Assembly (NCBI GenBank): GCA_963712905.1
Contig: CAVQJU010000011.1
Coordinates: 124,001-188,000, forward strand
Source of the DNA: CAVQJU01 sp963712905
Lineage (GTDB): Bacteria > Acidobacteriota > Vicinamibacteria > Vicinamibacterales > CAVVIG01
DNA: 64,000 bases
Reading direction: 5' to 3'
Below are positions 26,276 to 35,717 of this stretch, in pieces (position 1 is the first letter of the stretch; each line of letters starts with the position of its first letter). A program made the translations under genes and the position numbers. A model generated the notes under the pieces. The model ran no database searches and was not told the DNA's origin. It saw only the letters and a program-made list of their open reading frames with translations.

Positions 26276-26776
26276 CTAGGCGACTGTCTCCGGTTCGTTG
26301 AGGCGGCCGTAGCGTCCGCGAAAGAACAGCAGCGGCGCATGCCCGGCATCGCTCCGGTGCAGCGACTGTACGCGTCCCACGACGATCCAGTGATCGCCGC
26401 CTTCGAGGATCGTTTCCACGGCGCAGCCGAGCGCCGCGATGCATCCGTCGAGCCTGTGAGCGCCGTCCCACGCGATGAACGTGAACGGGGGAGGCGCCGG
26501 CTCTTTCCAGCCGCCGGCGAAGTACGTGGAGACATCCTGCTGGGTGTCGGCCAGCATGTTGATCGAGAAGCGATTCGTGTGGCGGATCGCCTGGCTCATG
26601 TGCGCCGACTTGCCGCAGCAGAACAGGACGAGCGGCGGGTCGAGCGACAGGGACGTGAAGGCGTTCGCGGTCATCCCGCGGACGTCGCCGTCGACCTCAG
26701 CGGCAATGACTGTCACACCGGTCGCGAAGTGACCGACCGTCTGACGGAATGTGCGCGCGTCGAATGCGTCGGCCAC
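26276..26776 (-). CDS. Flavin reductase, HpaC-type small component
   Basis: 166 residues from a GTG whose G is shared with the stop of the upstream hydroxylase (TAGTG). The flavin reductase-like fold is clear: FRQTVGHFATGVTVIAAEVDG, RGMTANAFTSLSLDPPLVLF, and a C-terminal GGDHWIVVGRVQSLH. It should use NAD(P)H to reduce free FMN or FAD and supply it to the HpaB-type hydroxylase. Size and motifs match HpaC, RutF and similar reductases. One-base translational overlap with its partner argues for a stoichiometric pair. Confidence 0.88.
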   Translation of the reverse strand: MADAFDARTFRQTVGHFATGVTVIAAEVDGDVRGMTANAFTSLSLDPPLVLFCCGKSAHMSQAIRHTNRFSINMLADTQQDVSTYFAGGWKEPAPPPFTFIAWDGAHRLDGCIAALGCAVETILEGGDHWIVVGRVQSLHRSDAGHAPLLFFRGRYGRLNEPETVA

Positions 26777-28353
26777 TACCGTTTCTTTATCACGGCGCTG
26801 ACGTCGTTCGGGTTGATGAGATCGGGCACCGTCCAGCCGTCCAGGTCGTACTCGGCCATGCACTTCTCGGCGAAGCCTTTGTAGCGCTTGGCGGCGCCGG
26901 TGACCTCGGCGACCAGGAGCGTCTCGAAACGGATGCTCTCGTTGTTGCCGAAGTAGTTGCGTTCGTACAGCTCGTGCCGGCCGCCGAACTCGCTGCCGAT
27001 GGCATCCCACATGAGTTTCATCAGCTTCACGCGATCGACGGCGGAATAGCCGTTCGATCCGCGCACGAACTGATCCAGATACGGCCGGATCTCGGGCACC
27101 TTGAAATCGAGCGCGCTCGACGGCAGGTAGATCAGGGCGCTGGCGAGCGTGTTCTCGATGATCTCCTTGATTTTGGGATAAGCGATGCTCGCCATCACGC
27201 GGTACGCCAGGCCGTAGTCGAGGTTGGGGAGCACGTACCCCGGCGTCCACGGCGTCGTCGTGCGCGCCATCGCGTCGGTCAGGCCCCAGAAACAGTTGCG
27301 CCACGCCAGGACTTCACCGACGTTCGCCTGAACGCCGCGGAAGTCTTTGGCGCCGGTCGCCTCGACCGCCTTGAGCAGCAAGCCGGCCAGGAAGTCGAGC
27401 TTGACGGCGAGCCGCGTGCAACCCTGGAACATGAAGCGAGGCAGGAAGCCCGAGCGCGGGAAGAAGTTGTTCACCTTCTCGATGTCGCCGTACGCGAAGA
27501 CGTTCTCCCAGGGGATGAACACCTTGTCGAAGACGAGGATGGAGTCGTTCTCGTCCATGCGGCTCGACAGCGGGTAGTCGAACGGCGTGCCGACGGTCGC
27601 AGAGGTCAGCTCGTACGACGGCCGGCAGAACAGCTTCACGCCGGGCGCGTCGGTCGGCACCATGCACACGAACGCGAAGGGCTTCGTCTTGATCGGCAGC
27701 GCGCCGTTGTTGGCGATGAAGTTGTAGTTCGTCAGCGTCGAGGTCGTCGCCACCACCTTCGCGCCGCTCACGATCAGGCCGCCGTCGGTCTCCTTCTCGA
27801 CGTGCATGTACACGTCCTTGACCTCGTCGAGCGGCTTGTCGCGATCCACGGGCGGGTTGACGATGGCGTGATTGACGAACGACACCTCTTCCTGGACCTT
27901 CTTGTACCAGCGGCGCGCGTTCTCGGAAAACGGCTCGTAGTAGTCGGCGTTGGCGCCGAGCGTGGCGAGGAAGGCGGCTTTGTAATCGGGGCTCCGGCCG
28001 ATCCAGCCGTAGCTGACGCGCGCCCACTCGGCGATGGCGTCGCGCGCGCCGACCAGCTCCTCGGCCGTGCGGGTCGCCTTGTAGAAGCGGTGCGTGAAGC
28101 CACCGCTGCCCGTGTCGGTGGGCGTCGTCAGCACGTCCTTCCGCGCCGGATCGTGGAGGGCGTCGTAGAGGCGCGCGAGCATCCGGGCGGTGTTGCGGAA
28201 CGCCGGGTGCGTCGTGACGTCTTTCACGCGCTCGCCGTAGATCCAGATCTCGCGGCCGTCGCGAATGCTCTCGAGGTATTCATCGCCGGTCATCGGACGA
28301 ACGCGCGGCGTGGCGTTCACCTGATCGCCGGGCGCAGTGGTGTTGATGGCCAT
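26776..28353 (-). CDS. 4-hydroxyphenylacetate 3-monooxygenase-type FADH2-dependent hydroxylase
   Basis: 525 residues from ATG 28353 (MAINTTAPGDQVNATPRVRP), with GGGAGAA as ribosome site. It matches the HpaB/PvcC oxygenase family over full length: RPMTGDEYLESIRDGR at the N-terminus, TGSGGFTHRFYKATR, VFDKVFIPWENVFAYGD in the middle acyl-CoA-dehydrogenase-like fold, and YERNYFGNNESIR near the C-terminus. The family adds a hydroxyl ortho to a phenol using reduced flavin from a partner reductase, which is the next gene. The true substrate could be 4-HPA, another phenol or a chlorophenol. Confidence 0.88.
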   Translation of the reverse strand: MAINTTAPGDQVNATPRVRPMTGDEYLESIRDGREIWIYGERVKDVTTHPAFRNTARMLARLYDALHDPARKDVLTTPTDTGSGGFTHRFYKATRTAEELVGARDAIAEWARVSYGWIGRSPDYKAAFLATLGANADYYEPFSENARRWYKKVQEEVSFVNHAIVNPPVDRDKPLDEVKDVYMHVEKETDGGLIVSGAKVVATTSTLTNYNFIANNGALPIKTKPFAFVCMVPTDAPGVKLFCRPSYELTSATVGTPFDYPLSSRMDENDSILVFDKVFIPWENVFAYGDIEKVNNFFPRSGFLPRFMFQGCTRLAVKLDFLAGLLLKAVEATGAKDFRGVQANVGEVLAWRNCFWGLTDAMARTTTPWTPGYVLPNLDYGLAYRVMASIAYPKIKEIIENTLASALIYLPSSALDFKVPEIRPYLDQFVRGSNGYSAVDRVKLMKLMWDAIGSEFGGRHELYERNYFGNNESIRFETLLVAEVTGAAKRYKGFAEKCMAEYDLDGWTVPDLINPNDVSAVIKKR

Positions 28354-28423
28354 GACATTCTCCCTTGTGTGTTCGTGTGGCGGCGGCATTCTACCCCGGC
28401 GCCGGTCCGCGCGTACGCCGGAC

Positions 28424-28468
28424 CGCCGACTGGCGACCGGACTGGCGACTGCTGACTGCTGACTGCCG
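28424..28468. repeat. GACTGGC/GACTGCT short array
   Basis: About six degenerate copies of a CGACTGG/TGACTGC 7-mer, the same word family as 2637-2831. It lies in the 348-base gap between the divergent hydroxylase and TonB-dependent receptor genes. The rest of the gap holds the receptor promoter at 28587-28615 and nothing else I can identify. Confidence 0.65.
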
Positions 28469-28586
28469 TGCCCTTGCCGTGACGGTATAGGGCCTTTCTA
28501 CTCGGGTATAGCCGCAGCGCTCGTCCAACATTCTGGATGCGCGGGCGCTGCACACGTCAAAGACCGCCTTGGAGCGCGATTCCGCG

Positions 28587-28615
28587 TTGACACTGATCTG
28601 TCAGTTGCCTATCAT
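28587..28615 (+). promoter_or_regulatory. Predicted sigma-70-type promoter of TonB-dependent receptor 1
   Basis: TTGACA at 28587-28592 and TATCAT at 28610-28615 with a 17-base spacer, about 87 bases before the chosen start. The second receptor gene has the same layout (54977-55005). Confidence 0.6.
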
Positions 28616-28701
28616 GCGCGCAACTGAAGGGATCGGACGGAAAAGAAGAGAGACAGAGCGTCGGCCACGAGTCAACCCGGGGCGGTATGAGGAGGGGCAG
28701 G

Positions 28702-31700
28702 ATGCGTGCTCTCAGAACGGCCGTCGTCGTCCTATCGTGTGTGCTCGTCTTCCCGAGCCTGGCGCGTGCGCAGGCCGCCATTGCCGGCCTGGTGAAAGAC
28801 GCTTCCGGCGCCGTGCTGCCCGGCGTGACCGTCGAAGCTGCCAGCCCCGTGCTGATCGAGAAGACCCGTACGGCCGTCACCGACGGCAGCGGGCAGTTCC
28901 GAATCGAGGACTTGAGGCCGGGCGCGTACACGGTCACGTTCGCGCTGACAGGGTTCAGCACCGTCAAGCGGGAGGGTGTCGAGCTGACCGGGACGTTCAC
29001 GGCGACCGTCAACGCCGAAATGAAAGTCGGCGCGGTCGAGGAGACGATCACGGTCACCGGCGAGACGCCGCTCGTGGACACGGCAAGCACGAAGAAACAG
29101 GTCGTGCTCGACCACGACGCCGTCCAGAACCTGCCGAGCTCTCGACAATACTTCACGCTGGCGCGCATGGCGGCAGGCACCTCCGGCGGCGGCGGCGACG
29201 TCGGTGGGAGTGCTGGCATCGCGGATGTCGGCCAAAGCCTCACGGCACACGGCAGCAAGGCTGTCGATCAACGCGTGATGCTGAACGGCGTCAGCATCAT
29301 GACGCTGCAGGCCGGCGGCAACATCGGCGGTCAGCAGCCCGACGTGGGCTCGGCGGCCGAGATTGCCATCGACACGGGGTCGCTGTCCGCCGAAGGGGCG
29401 ACGGGTGGAGTGCGGATCAACTTCATCCCCAAGGACGGCGGCAACCGGTTCAGCAATTCGACATTTTTCACGTTCGCGAACGAGGGGATGCAGGGGACCA
29501 ACTACACCGACGATCTCAAGGCCAGAGGGTTGGCGACGCCGACCAAAATCCACAACGTGTGGGATTTCAACGAATCGGTTGGCGGCCCCATCGCGAAAGA
29601 CAAGGTGTGGTTCTGGTTCTCGACCCGCTTCAATCAAGTGAACTCGTTCGCTGGCGTCTTCGATAACAAGAACGCGTTCAACCCGAACGCGTGGACGTAC
29701 GTGCCCGATACCGGCGCCCCGGCGGAAAACCACGGACAGGTGCAGCAGAACAACCTGCGCATCACCTGGCAGGCGGCGCCCAAGATCAAGGTGGCGTTCG
29801 AGCAGAAGATCGATTCATTCTGCAACTGCCCGTATCAAGCCGGGGCCATCGCGGCGACGTCCAACGGCGTGTTCAATTCCCAAGTGGCTGCTCCCGAAGC
29901 TGCCCGCGATCGGCGCTTCCCGCGCCTCCGGCAGGAGCATGTGGAATTCACGTCGCCCGTCACCAGCAAGCTGCTGTTCGAATTCGTGGGCATGCATCTG
30001 TTCGAGCGTTGGGGCAACATGGATCTGCGCTCGGACAGCAACGGCGGGTCGCTGACCGACCCTGAGGCGGCCGCGATCCAGAACATGATCTCGGTGGCCG
30101 ATCAGGCGACCGGCATGATGTACCGCAGCTACGCCGCCACAGGGTTCGGCGGGCTCAACAACACGATTGTTCCCAACTACACCTATCGCGTCGCGGCCTC
30201 GTACATCACCGGCGCCCACGCCTTCAAGACGGGCTGGAACGACACGTTCGGGTACCAGGAGGTCAACAACTACGCGTACCAGCCGATCAGCTACACCCTC
30301 AACAACGGCACCCCGACGTTCGTGACCCAGTGGGCGGCCCCAGCGACCGTGAGAAGCGAAGAAAACCACGACTTCGGCGCCTTCGTGCAGGACAGCTGGA
30401 AAACGAACCGGGTGACGGTCAACGGCGCCATCAGGTACGACTGGTTCAAGACATCGTTCCCGCAGCAGACGATCGGACCAGGCTCCGCGGTGGTCGGCCT
30501 TCAGAACCGCAACATCACCTTCCCCGCGCAGGACAACACGAACTGGAAGGACCTCACGTATCGATCGGGCGCCGTCTTCGACCTGTTCGGCAACGGCAAG
30601 TCGGCGCTGAAGGTGGCCGCGAACAAGTATCTGCTCGGGCAGACTCTCAACGCTTTGGGAGCCGCCACGACAAATCCTGTCAACGCCATGCGAACGTTCA
30701 CCAACCGCAGCTGGGCCGACTCGAACCGCAACTTCGTCGTCGATTGCAACCTGGCGAATCCGCTTGCGCAAAACCTCACGGCGGGCGGCGGCGACAACTG
30801 CGGCCAGGTCGCCAATCTCGACTTCGGGACGACCATTCCGGGCTCGACGTTCGATCCGGACCTGCTGACCGGTTGGGGACACCGGACCAGCAACTGGGAA
30901 TTTTCGGCGAGCATCCAGCAGCAGCTCACGTCGAGAATCTCCCTCGACGTCGGCTACTACCGCCGCATCTGGCAGAACTTCCCGGTCGTCGACAACGTGC
31001 TGGCCGCGGCCAGCGACTTCCAGCAGTTCACCATGAAGGCGCCCACTGACGCGCGGCTGCCAGGCGGCGGTGGCAATCCGCTGACCTACTACAACGTCAA
31101 CCCAAACAAGTTCGGGCAAACTCAAAACTACTACACGCTGTCGGACAAGTTTGGCAATGAGTACGAACACTGGAACGGTTTCGACATCAGTGTCAACGCG
31201 CGCCTCGCGAATGGTCTCCGTTTCCAGGCCGGGACCGGCACCGGGCGAACCTCGACCGACAACTGCGACATCATCGCGAAGTTACCAGAAATGTTGAGCT
31301 GGGGTGCCACAAACGCGGCCGCCGTCGCGGCAAACGGGGCCCAGCCACAACTGGCCAAGGAGTTCTGCCACCTCCAGGAACCGTGGATGACGGGTTTCAA
31401 AGGGCTGGTTTTCTACACCATTCCAAAAGCGGATGTGCAGGTCGCGGCGACGTTCCGCAGCACCCCTGGCCTCGCGAACACCTTCGGCAACGGAGCCGGT
31501 GGCGCCCAGCCGTCCGGGCTGGCCGCGAATTTCGCAGCGACCAATGCCTATCTCGCGGCAAACTCAAACCTCGGACGTTTGCTTTCCGGCACGACGCAGC
31601 CCACTCAGAACACAACAGTGGTCGTCGTCAATCCGGACACGCTATACCTCGACCGGGACTACCAGCTTGATTTCCGGATCGGAAAAGTGTTCCGGTTCTC

Positions 31701-31863
31701 CCGCACCAGAACGACGGTCAACCTCGACATGTACAACCTGCTGAACCGCAGCACGGTCGTGACGGCAAACCAGACGTACTCGCTCACAAACAACCCCTGG
31801 CTGACGCCGACGGCGATCGCTAATCCGCGACTGTTCAAGATCAGCTTCACGCTGGATCTTTAG
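28702..31863 (+). CDS. TonB-dependent receptor with N-terminal carboxypeptidase-regulatory-like domain
   Basis: 1053 residues. An ideal AGGAGG at 28690-28695 places the start at 28702 (MRALRTAVVVLSCVLV), inside a longer frame from 28687. The signal peptide is followed by a carboxypeptidase-regulatory-like beta sandwich (AAIAGLVKDASGAVLPGVTV to GAYTVTFALTGFS), a plug domain (GETPLVDTASTKKQVVLD onward) and a very long beta-barrel ending NPRLFKISFTLDL. This is the Oar-like type that dominates acidobacterial outer membranes and takes up oligosaccharides, peptides or other large nutrients. No clear TonB box is visible. Its first 110 residues closely resemble those of the receptor at 51836-54934. 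Confidence 0.9.
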   Translation: MRALRTAVVVLSCVLVFPSLARAQAAIAGLVKDASGAVLPGVTVEAASPVLIEKTRTAVTDGSGQFRIEDLRPGAYTVTFALTGFSTVKREGVELTGTFTATVNAEMKVGAVEETITVTGETPLVDTASTKKQVVLDHDAVQNLPSSRQYFTLARMAAGTSGGGGDVGGSAGIADVGQSLTAHGSKAVDQRVMLNGVSIMTLQAGGNIGGQQPDVGSAAEIAIDTGSLSAEGATGGVRINFIPKDGGNRFSNSTFFTFANEGMQGTNYTDDLKARGLATPTKIHNVWDFNESVGGPIAKDKVWFWFSTRFNQVNSFAGVFDNKNAFNPNAWTYVPDTGAPAENHGQVQQNNLRITWQAAPKIKVAFEQKIDSFCNCPYQAGAIAATSNGVFNSQVAAPEAARDRRFPRLRQEHVEFTSPVTSKLLFEFVGMHLFERWGNMDLRSDSNGGSLTDPEAAAIQNMISVADQATGMMYRSYAATGFGGLNNTIVPNYTYRVAASYITGAHAFKTGWNDTFGYQEVNNYAYQPISYTLNNGTPTFVTQWAAPATVRSEENHDFGAFVQDSWKTNRVTVNGAIRYDWFKTSFPQQTIGPGSAVVGLQNRNITFPAQDNTNWKDLTYRSGAVFDLFGNGKSALKVAANKYLLGQTLNALGAATTNPVNAMRTFTNRSWADSNRNFVVDCNLANPLAQNLTAGGGDNCGQVANLDFGTTIPGSTFDPDLLTGWGHRTSNWEFSASIQQQLTSRISLDVGYYRRIWQNFPVVDNVLAAASDFQQFTMKAPTDARLPGGGGNPLTYYNVNPNKFGQTQNYYTLSDKFGNEYEHWNGFDISVNARLANGLRFQAGTGTGRTSTDNCDIIAKLPEMLSWGATNAAAVAANGAQPQLAKEFCHLQEPWMTGFKGLVFYTIPKADVQVAATFRSTPGLANTFGNGAGGAQPSGLAANFAATNAYLAANSNLGRLLSGTTQPTQNTTVVVVNPDTLYLDRDYQLDFRIGKVFRFSRTRTTVNLDMYNLLNRSTVVTANQTYSLTNNPWLTPTAIANPRLFKISFTLDL

Positions 31864-31875
31864 GTAGCGATCACG

Positions 31876-31960
31876 AGGGGCTGGAGGCTAGGGACTGGGG
31901 GCTGGAAGAACACAGTGTTCTTCCTAGCCCTAGCCCCCAAGTCCCTAGACTCCAGCCCCT
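31876..31960. terminator. Large imperfect palindrome built from GGGGCTGG words
   Basis: Arms of about 40 bases: AGGGGCTGGAGGCTAGGGAC at the left pairs with its near complement ending CTCCAGCCCCT at 31960. The centre, GAAGAACAC-A-GTGTTCTTC, is perfect. It starts 13 bases after the receptor stop, so it may terminate that transcript; the next gene starts 22 bases after it. Confidence 0.65.
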
Positions 31961-31981
31961 TTCAAGTATTCTTCCCCCAGC

Positions 31982-34900
31982 GTGCTCTTCGTTCTCTTCT
32001 TCCTTTCAGGGATCAGCGGCCTGATCTACCAGGTCGTCTGGGTCCGTGAGTTCGGGAACGTCCTCGGCGCGACCATCCAGACCACGTCCCTCGTCGTCGC
32101 CATCTTCATGCTCGGCCTCGGTTGCGGCAGCGTCATCGTCGGGCGATGGTCGGATCGACGCTATCAGCGCGCGCCCGAATCGCTGCTGCGCGCGTACGGC
32201 GTCGTCGAGCTCGTCATCGCCGGCCTCGGTCTGGCGGTTGCGATCGCGCTCCCGCGTCTTCACGCGCTCGCGGCTGTGTCCTCGTCTTACGTGAGGGATT
32301 CGGCGGGCTGGTTCGAGCTGTCGACGCTGTCGTACATCGCGCGGGGTGCGATAGCCCTCGGACTGCTCGGGCCGAGCGCCCTCCTGATGGGCGGCACGCT
32401 GACGCTGCTGATTCGGCACCGCGTCCGGGACGACGTCGAGCGCGCCGGCGGCTGGAAGATCGCCGGGCTCTACGCCGTCAACACCGCGGGCGCGGCGACG
32501 GGCGCGTTCCTCGCGGATTTCGCGCTGGTACCGTCGTTCGGTCTCACGAACACCCAACTCGTCGCGGTCCTCCTGAACGTGATCGCGGGCGCCGGCGCGC
32601 TCGTCCTGGCGAGGGCTTCGGTACCGGCGCGGAAAACGGCCAGGGGCGCCGTCAGCCTTCGTGAAGAGCCCGGCATGCCTCAGGACCTCTACCCGGTCGC
32701 CTGGACGAGCCTTGCGCTCGCGCTGTGCGGCTTCGCGGCGATGGGCCTGGAGATCGTCTGGCTCCGCCACTTCACGCTGCTGCTTGGCGGTTTCCGTGCC
32801 GTCTTTTCACTCGTCCTCACGATCGTGCTCGTGGGCATCGGCGCCGGAGCGCTGCTCGGCGGCTACATCAATCGGCGGACGGCCAGGCCGGCTCAAGCCT
32901 TGATGGTGGTGCAGGCGCTGCTGGTGGTCTCGGCGCTGGCGGGCCTTGCGTGGACGAGCGTCGACGCGCTCGACGCCCATCGACGTGCGATAGACCCGGT
33001 GCTGGCGGGCTTGACGCCATTGGCCCGCTGGATCACCGAGCTCTGGTACAACGCGCGGCCGATGCTGATCGAGGTCGGCGTTCCGGCGCTTCTGATGGGC
33101 TGCTCGTTTCCGCTGGGCAACGCGGTGATTCAGCGGACGGAGCGTGCGGTCGGCAGCCGCGCCGGCGCCCTGTACCTGGCGAACACTGCGGGAGCCGTTT
33201 GCGGTTCTCTCGTGACCGGCTTTGTACTGCTGCCGGCGTTCGGCATGCAGGGGAGCGCGACGGCGCTGACGCTCGCCGCCGCGCTGGCGATCGCCCCGCT
33301 CTACCTGGGAACGCGGGCGGGCAGAGGCGTCACAACGACGTCCGCCCTGGCGGCTTCGGTTCCGGCGCTGCTTGCGGCCGTCGCGGTCGTGCTGTGGCTT
33401 CAGCTGCCCCCGGATTACGTGCTGGGGCGCTCGCTGGCCAGACCGTCGGAAGGCGAGCGGCTGCTGACCTTGCGCGAGGGAGTCACCGAGGTCATCGGCG
33501 TGACGGAGGTGCAGGGCCGGGGCCGCGGCCTCATCACCAACGGGCACCCGATGTCTTCGACCGCACTGCTCGACCAGCGCTACATGCGCGCGCTCGCGCA
33601 TATCCCGCTCTTGTCGATGCCGGCGCCCACGCACGTGCTGGTGATCGGGTTCGGCGTCGGCAACTCCACGCAGGCCGCGACGCTCCATCCTTCCGTTGAA
33701 CGTGTCGACGTCGCCGACCTCTCTCGCGACATCCTCGGACACGCCGGCTATTTTCGCGACGCCAACAAGGACGTGCTCAACGACCCGCGCGTCAGGGTCT
33801 ACGTGAACGACGGCCGGCAGCACCTGGCGATGCAGCCGGCGGCGACGTACGACCTCATCACGCTGGAGCCGCCCCCGATTGCGCACGCCGGCGTTGCGGC
33901 GCTCTATTCGCGGGAGTTCTACGCGCTCGCGCGCTCACGGTTGAAGCCGGGCGGCTATCTCAGCCAGTGGCTGCCTGCCTACCAGGTGTCTCCGGAGACG
34001 AGCCTGGCGATGGTCCGCGCCTTCATCGAGGTCTTTCCGCAGTGCGTGCTGCTCTCGGGAACACAGGCGGAACTGCTGCTTGTCGGCACGAACGGCGCCG
34101 GCATCGAGATCGATCCGGGGCGTGTCGCCCGTGCGCTCGATCAGGCCCCGGGCGTCGCGGCGGACCTTCGGCGCCTGGATTTGGGCAGCGTGACGGAAAT
34201 CGTCGGGACGTTCGTCGGCTCGGCCGATACGCTCGCTCGGGCGACTCGCCAGTCGCCGCCGGTGTCTGACGATCGTCCGCTCCAGGAATACGGAGTTCGC
34301 TCCGCCCTCGGTTCGGGGCCGAGCGGCGTGCCCGCGTCGATCTTCGAGCTGGGTGCGGCCGCGAGCTGGTGTCCACGCTGTTTCGACGGGGAACGACCGA
34401 CGCCGCTCGTGCCGGAGCTGGACACGTACCTCGCACTCCTCGACGACGCCTATCACGCGACGGGGACGGGCGAAGCCGCTCGCGGGGCTTATGGAGAGCG
34501 CCGAATCCTCGGAAGCGCGTATCTCGGCGCGGTCGTGCCCGATTCAGACACGGTCCACAATGTGATCGGCGTGACGCTTCTGCGCCAGGGCCGGTATGAC
34601 GCTGCCGCCGCCGCTTTCCGCGAAGCCCTGAAGCGCCGGGCCGACTCGGTCGACGCCAACCGCAATCTCGGCACCGCGCTGGCCGCCAGCGGTCACGCGG
34701 CAGAGTCGATTGGCTACCTGCGCCGTGCCGTGCAGCTCGCGCCTGGCAACGGCGGCGCGCAGTACGAGCTCGGAACCCTGCTCCTCGAACAGCGCCGGTT
34801 CGCGGAGGCGGCCGAATGTCTTCGCGCGGCGGTCAGCGTCATGCCGGACTCCGCGGCGGCGCACAACGACCTTGGAATCGCGTTGGCGTCCCTGGGCGAC

Positions 34901-35005
34901 CTGGATCAGGCCACCGAGCACTTCAGGCGGGCTGTGGCGCTCGACCCGGCGTTAAACGAAGCTCGCCGCAATCTCGCGTCCGCGTCGAAAGCGCGGCCGC
35001 GATAA
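31982..35005 (+). CDS. Membrane protein with spermidine-synthase-like domain and C-terminal TPRs
   Basis: 1007 residues from GTG 31982. About 12 TM helices (residues 1-450, starting LFVLFFLSGISGLIYQVVWV) are followed by a Rossmann-type domain (HVLVIGFGVGNSTQAATLH and VERVDVADLSRDIL) and at least three TPRs at about residues 860-1000 (ANRNLGTALAASGHAAESIG and similar). The domain belongs to the fused spermidine-synthase-like group. The GGGDG-like loop is GFGVGNS and the catalytic acidic motif reads LEPPPIAHAG, lacking the Asp pair. Polyamine synthesis is therefore doubtful. Perhaps a membrane scaffold or a different methyltransferase-like enzyme. Confidence 0.8.
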   Translation: MLFVLFFLSGISGLIYQVVWVREFGNVLGATIQTTSLVVAIFMLGLGCGSVIVGRWSDRRYQRAPESLLRAYGVVELVIAGLGLAVAIALPRLHALAAVSSSYVRDSAGWFELSTLSYIARGAIALGLLGPSALLMGGTLTLLIRHRVRDDVERAGGWKIAGLYAVNTAGAATGAFLADFALVPSFGLTNTQLVAVLLNVIAGAGALVLARASVPARKTARGAVSLREEPGMPQDLYPVAWTSLALALCGFAAMGLEIVWLRHFTLLLGGFRAVFSLVLTIVLVGIGAGALLGGYINRRTARPAQALMVVQALLVVSALAGLAWTSVDALDAHRRAIDPVLAGLTPLARWITELWYNARPMLIEVGVPALLMGCSFPLGNAVIQRTERAVGSRAGALYLANTAGAVCGSLVTGFVLLPAFGMQGSATALTLAAALAIAPLYLGTRAGRGVTTTSALAASVPALLAAVAVVLWLQLPPDYVLGRSLARPSEGERLLTLREGVTEVIGVTEVQGRGRGLITNGHPMSSTALLDQRYMRALAHIPLLSMPAPTHVLVIGFGVGNSTQAATLHPSVERVDVADLSRDILGHAGYFRDANKDVLNDPRVRVYVNDGRQHLAMQPAATYDLITLEPPPIAHAGVAALYSREFYALARSRLKPGGYLSQWLPAYQVSPETSLAMVRAFIEVFPQCVLLSGTQAELLLVGTNGAGIEIDPGRVARALDQAPGVAADLRRLDLGSVTEIVGTFVGSADTLARATRQSPPVSDDRPLQEYGVRSALGSGPSGVPASIFELGAAASWCPRCFDGERPTPLVPELDTYLALLDDAYHATGTGEAARGAYGERRILGSAYLGAVVPDSDTVHNVIGVTLLRQGRYDAAAAAFREALKRRADSVDANRNLGTALAASGHAAESIGYLRRAVQLAPGNGGAQYELGTLLLEQRRFAEAAECLRAAVSVMPDSAAAHNDLGIALASLGDLDQATEHFRRAVALDPALNEARRNLASASKARPR

Positions 35006-35011
35006 TCGTGC

Positions 35012-35599
35012 TCACCGGGCCTCGAGCGCCTTGGTGATGGCGCCGCGCAGCGCCGGCGATTCCGGTGTCACCTCGCTCGGGAAAAACGCGACGACCTTGC
35101 CGTCCTTGCCGATGACGTATTTGCTGAAATTCCACGCCGGCAGGTGGCCCGACGCGCCCAGGAATTTGTACACGGGCGACTGATCCGCTCCCGCCTTCGT
35201 CACGAGCTTCGAGAACATCGGGAACGTCACGTCGTAGGTGAGCTTGCAGAACTGCGCGATCTCCTGCGCCGTGCCGGGTTCCTGCGCGCCGAAGTCGTTG
35301 CTCGGGAATCCGAGCACCGCGAATCCCTTCGGCGCCAGCTCGCGGTTCAGCTTCTCGAGCCCTTCGTACTGCGGCGTGAAGCCGCATTTGCTCGCGACGT
35401 TGACGGCGAGCGTCACCTTGCCGCGGAACACGCCCAGGTCGGCCGGCTTGCCATCGAGGTATGACGTTTTCAGATCGTAGAAAGAGGACACGGGCGCTCC
35501 TGATTGTTGCGCGGTCACCAGGGGTGCCACCGCCAGCGCGGCTAACGCGGCGAGCGCGACGGACAGCCCCGAAACCCGAACTGTGCTGTGGTTGATCAT
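35012..35599 (-). CDS. Glutathione peroxidase family (Cys type), exported
   Basis: 195 residues from ATG 35599, preceded by GGGAGA. A signal peptide (VALAALAALAVAPLVTAQ) suggests a periplasmic location. The thiol peroxidase motifs are intact: NVASKCGFTPQY with the peroxidatic Cys, GFPSNDFGAQEPG with the Gln, and PAWNFSKYVI with the Trp-Asn pair. A Cys in the position of selenocysteine and the CKLTYDVTFP segment, with a possible resolving Cys, point to a thioredoxin-dependent enzyme rather than true glutathione use. Convergent with the upstream gene, six bases apart. Confidence 0.9.
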   Translation of the reverse strand: MINHSTVRVSGLSVALAALAALAVAPLVTAQQSGAPVSSFYDLKTSYLDGKPADLGVFRGKVTLAVNVASKCGFTPQYEGLEKLNRELAPKGFAVLGFPSNDFGAQEPGTAQEIAQFCKLTYDVTFPMFSKLVTKAGADQSPVYKFLGASGHLPAWNFSKYVIGKDGKVVAFFPSEVTPESPALRGAITKALEAR

Positions 35600-35717
35600 T
35601 GGCGTCTCCCGGTTCATTGTACTGTTGCAGGGGCGGGGCAGCGTCACCTGAAGGCCACGGAAGCCCGGGCCGGCTGCCGAGAACCGAGAAATCTGGCCGT
35701 AAACGGGCAGCCTACAT

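Noticed and set aside
28354..28389. An earlier start for the HpaB-type hydroxylase at 28389
   Set aside because: The added 12 residues are not conserved in kind, and the ribosome site GGGAGAA is placed for the ATG at 28353.
31982..35005. A functional spermidine synthase
   Set aside because: The catalytic Asp residues are absent and the domain is embedded in a TM/TPR protein.
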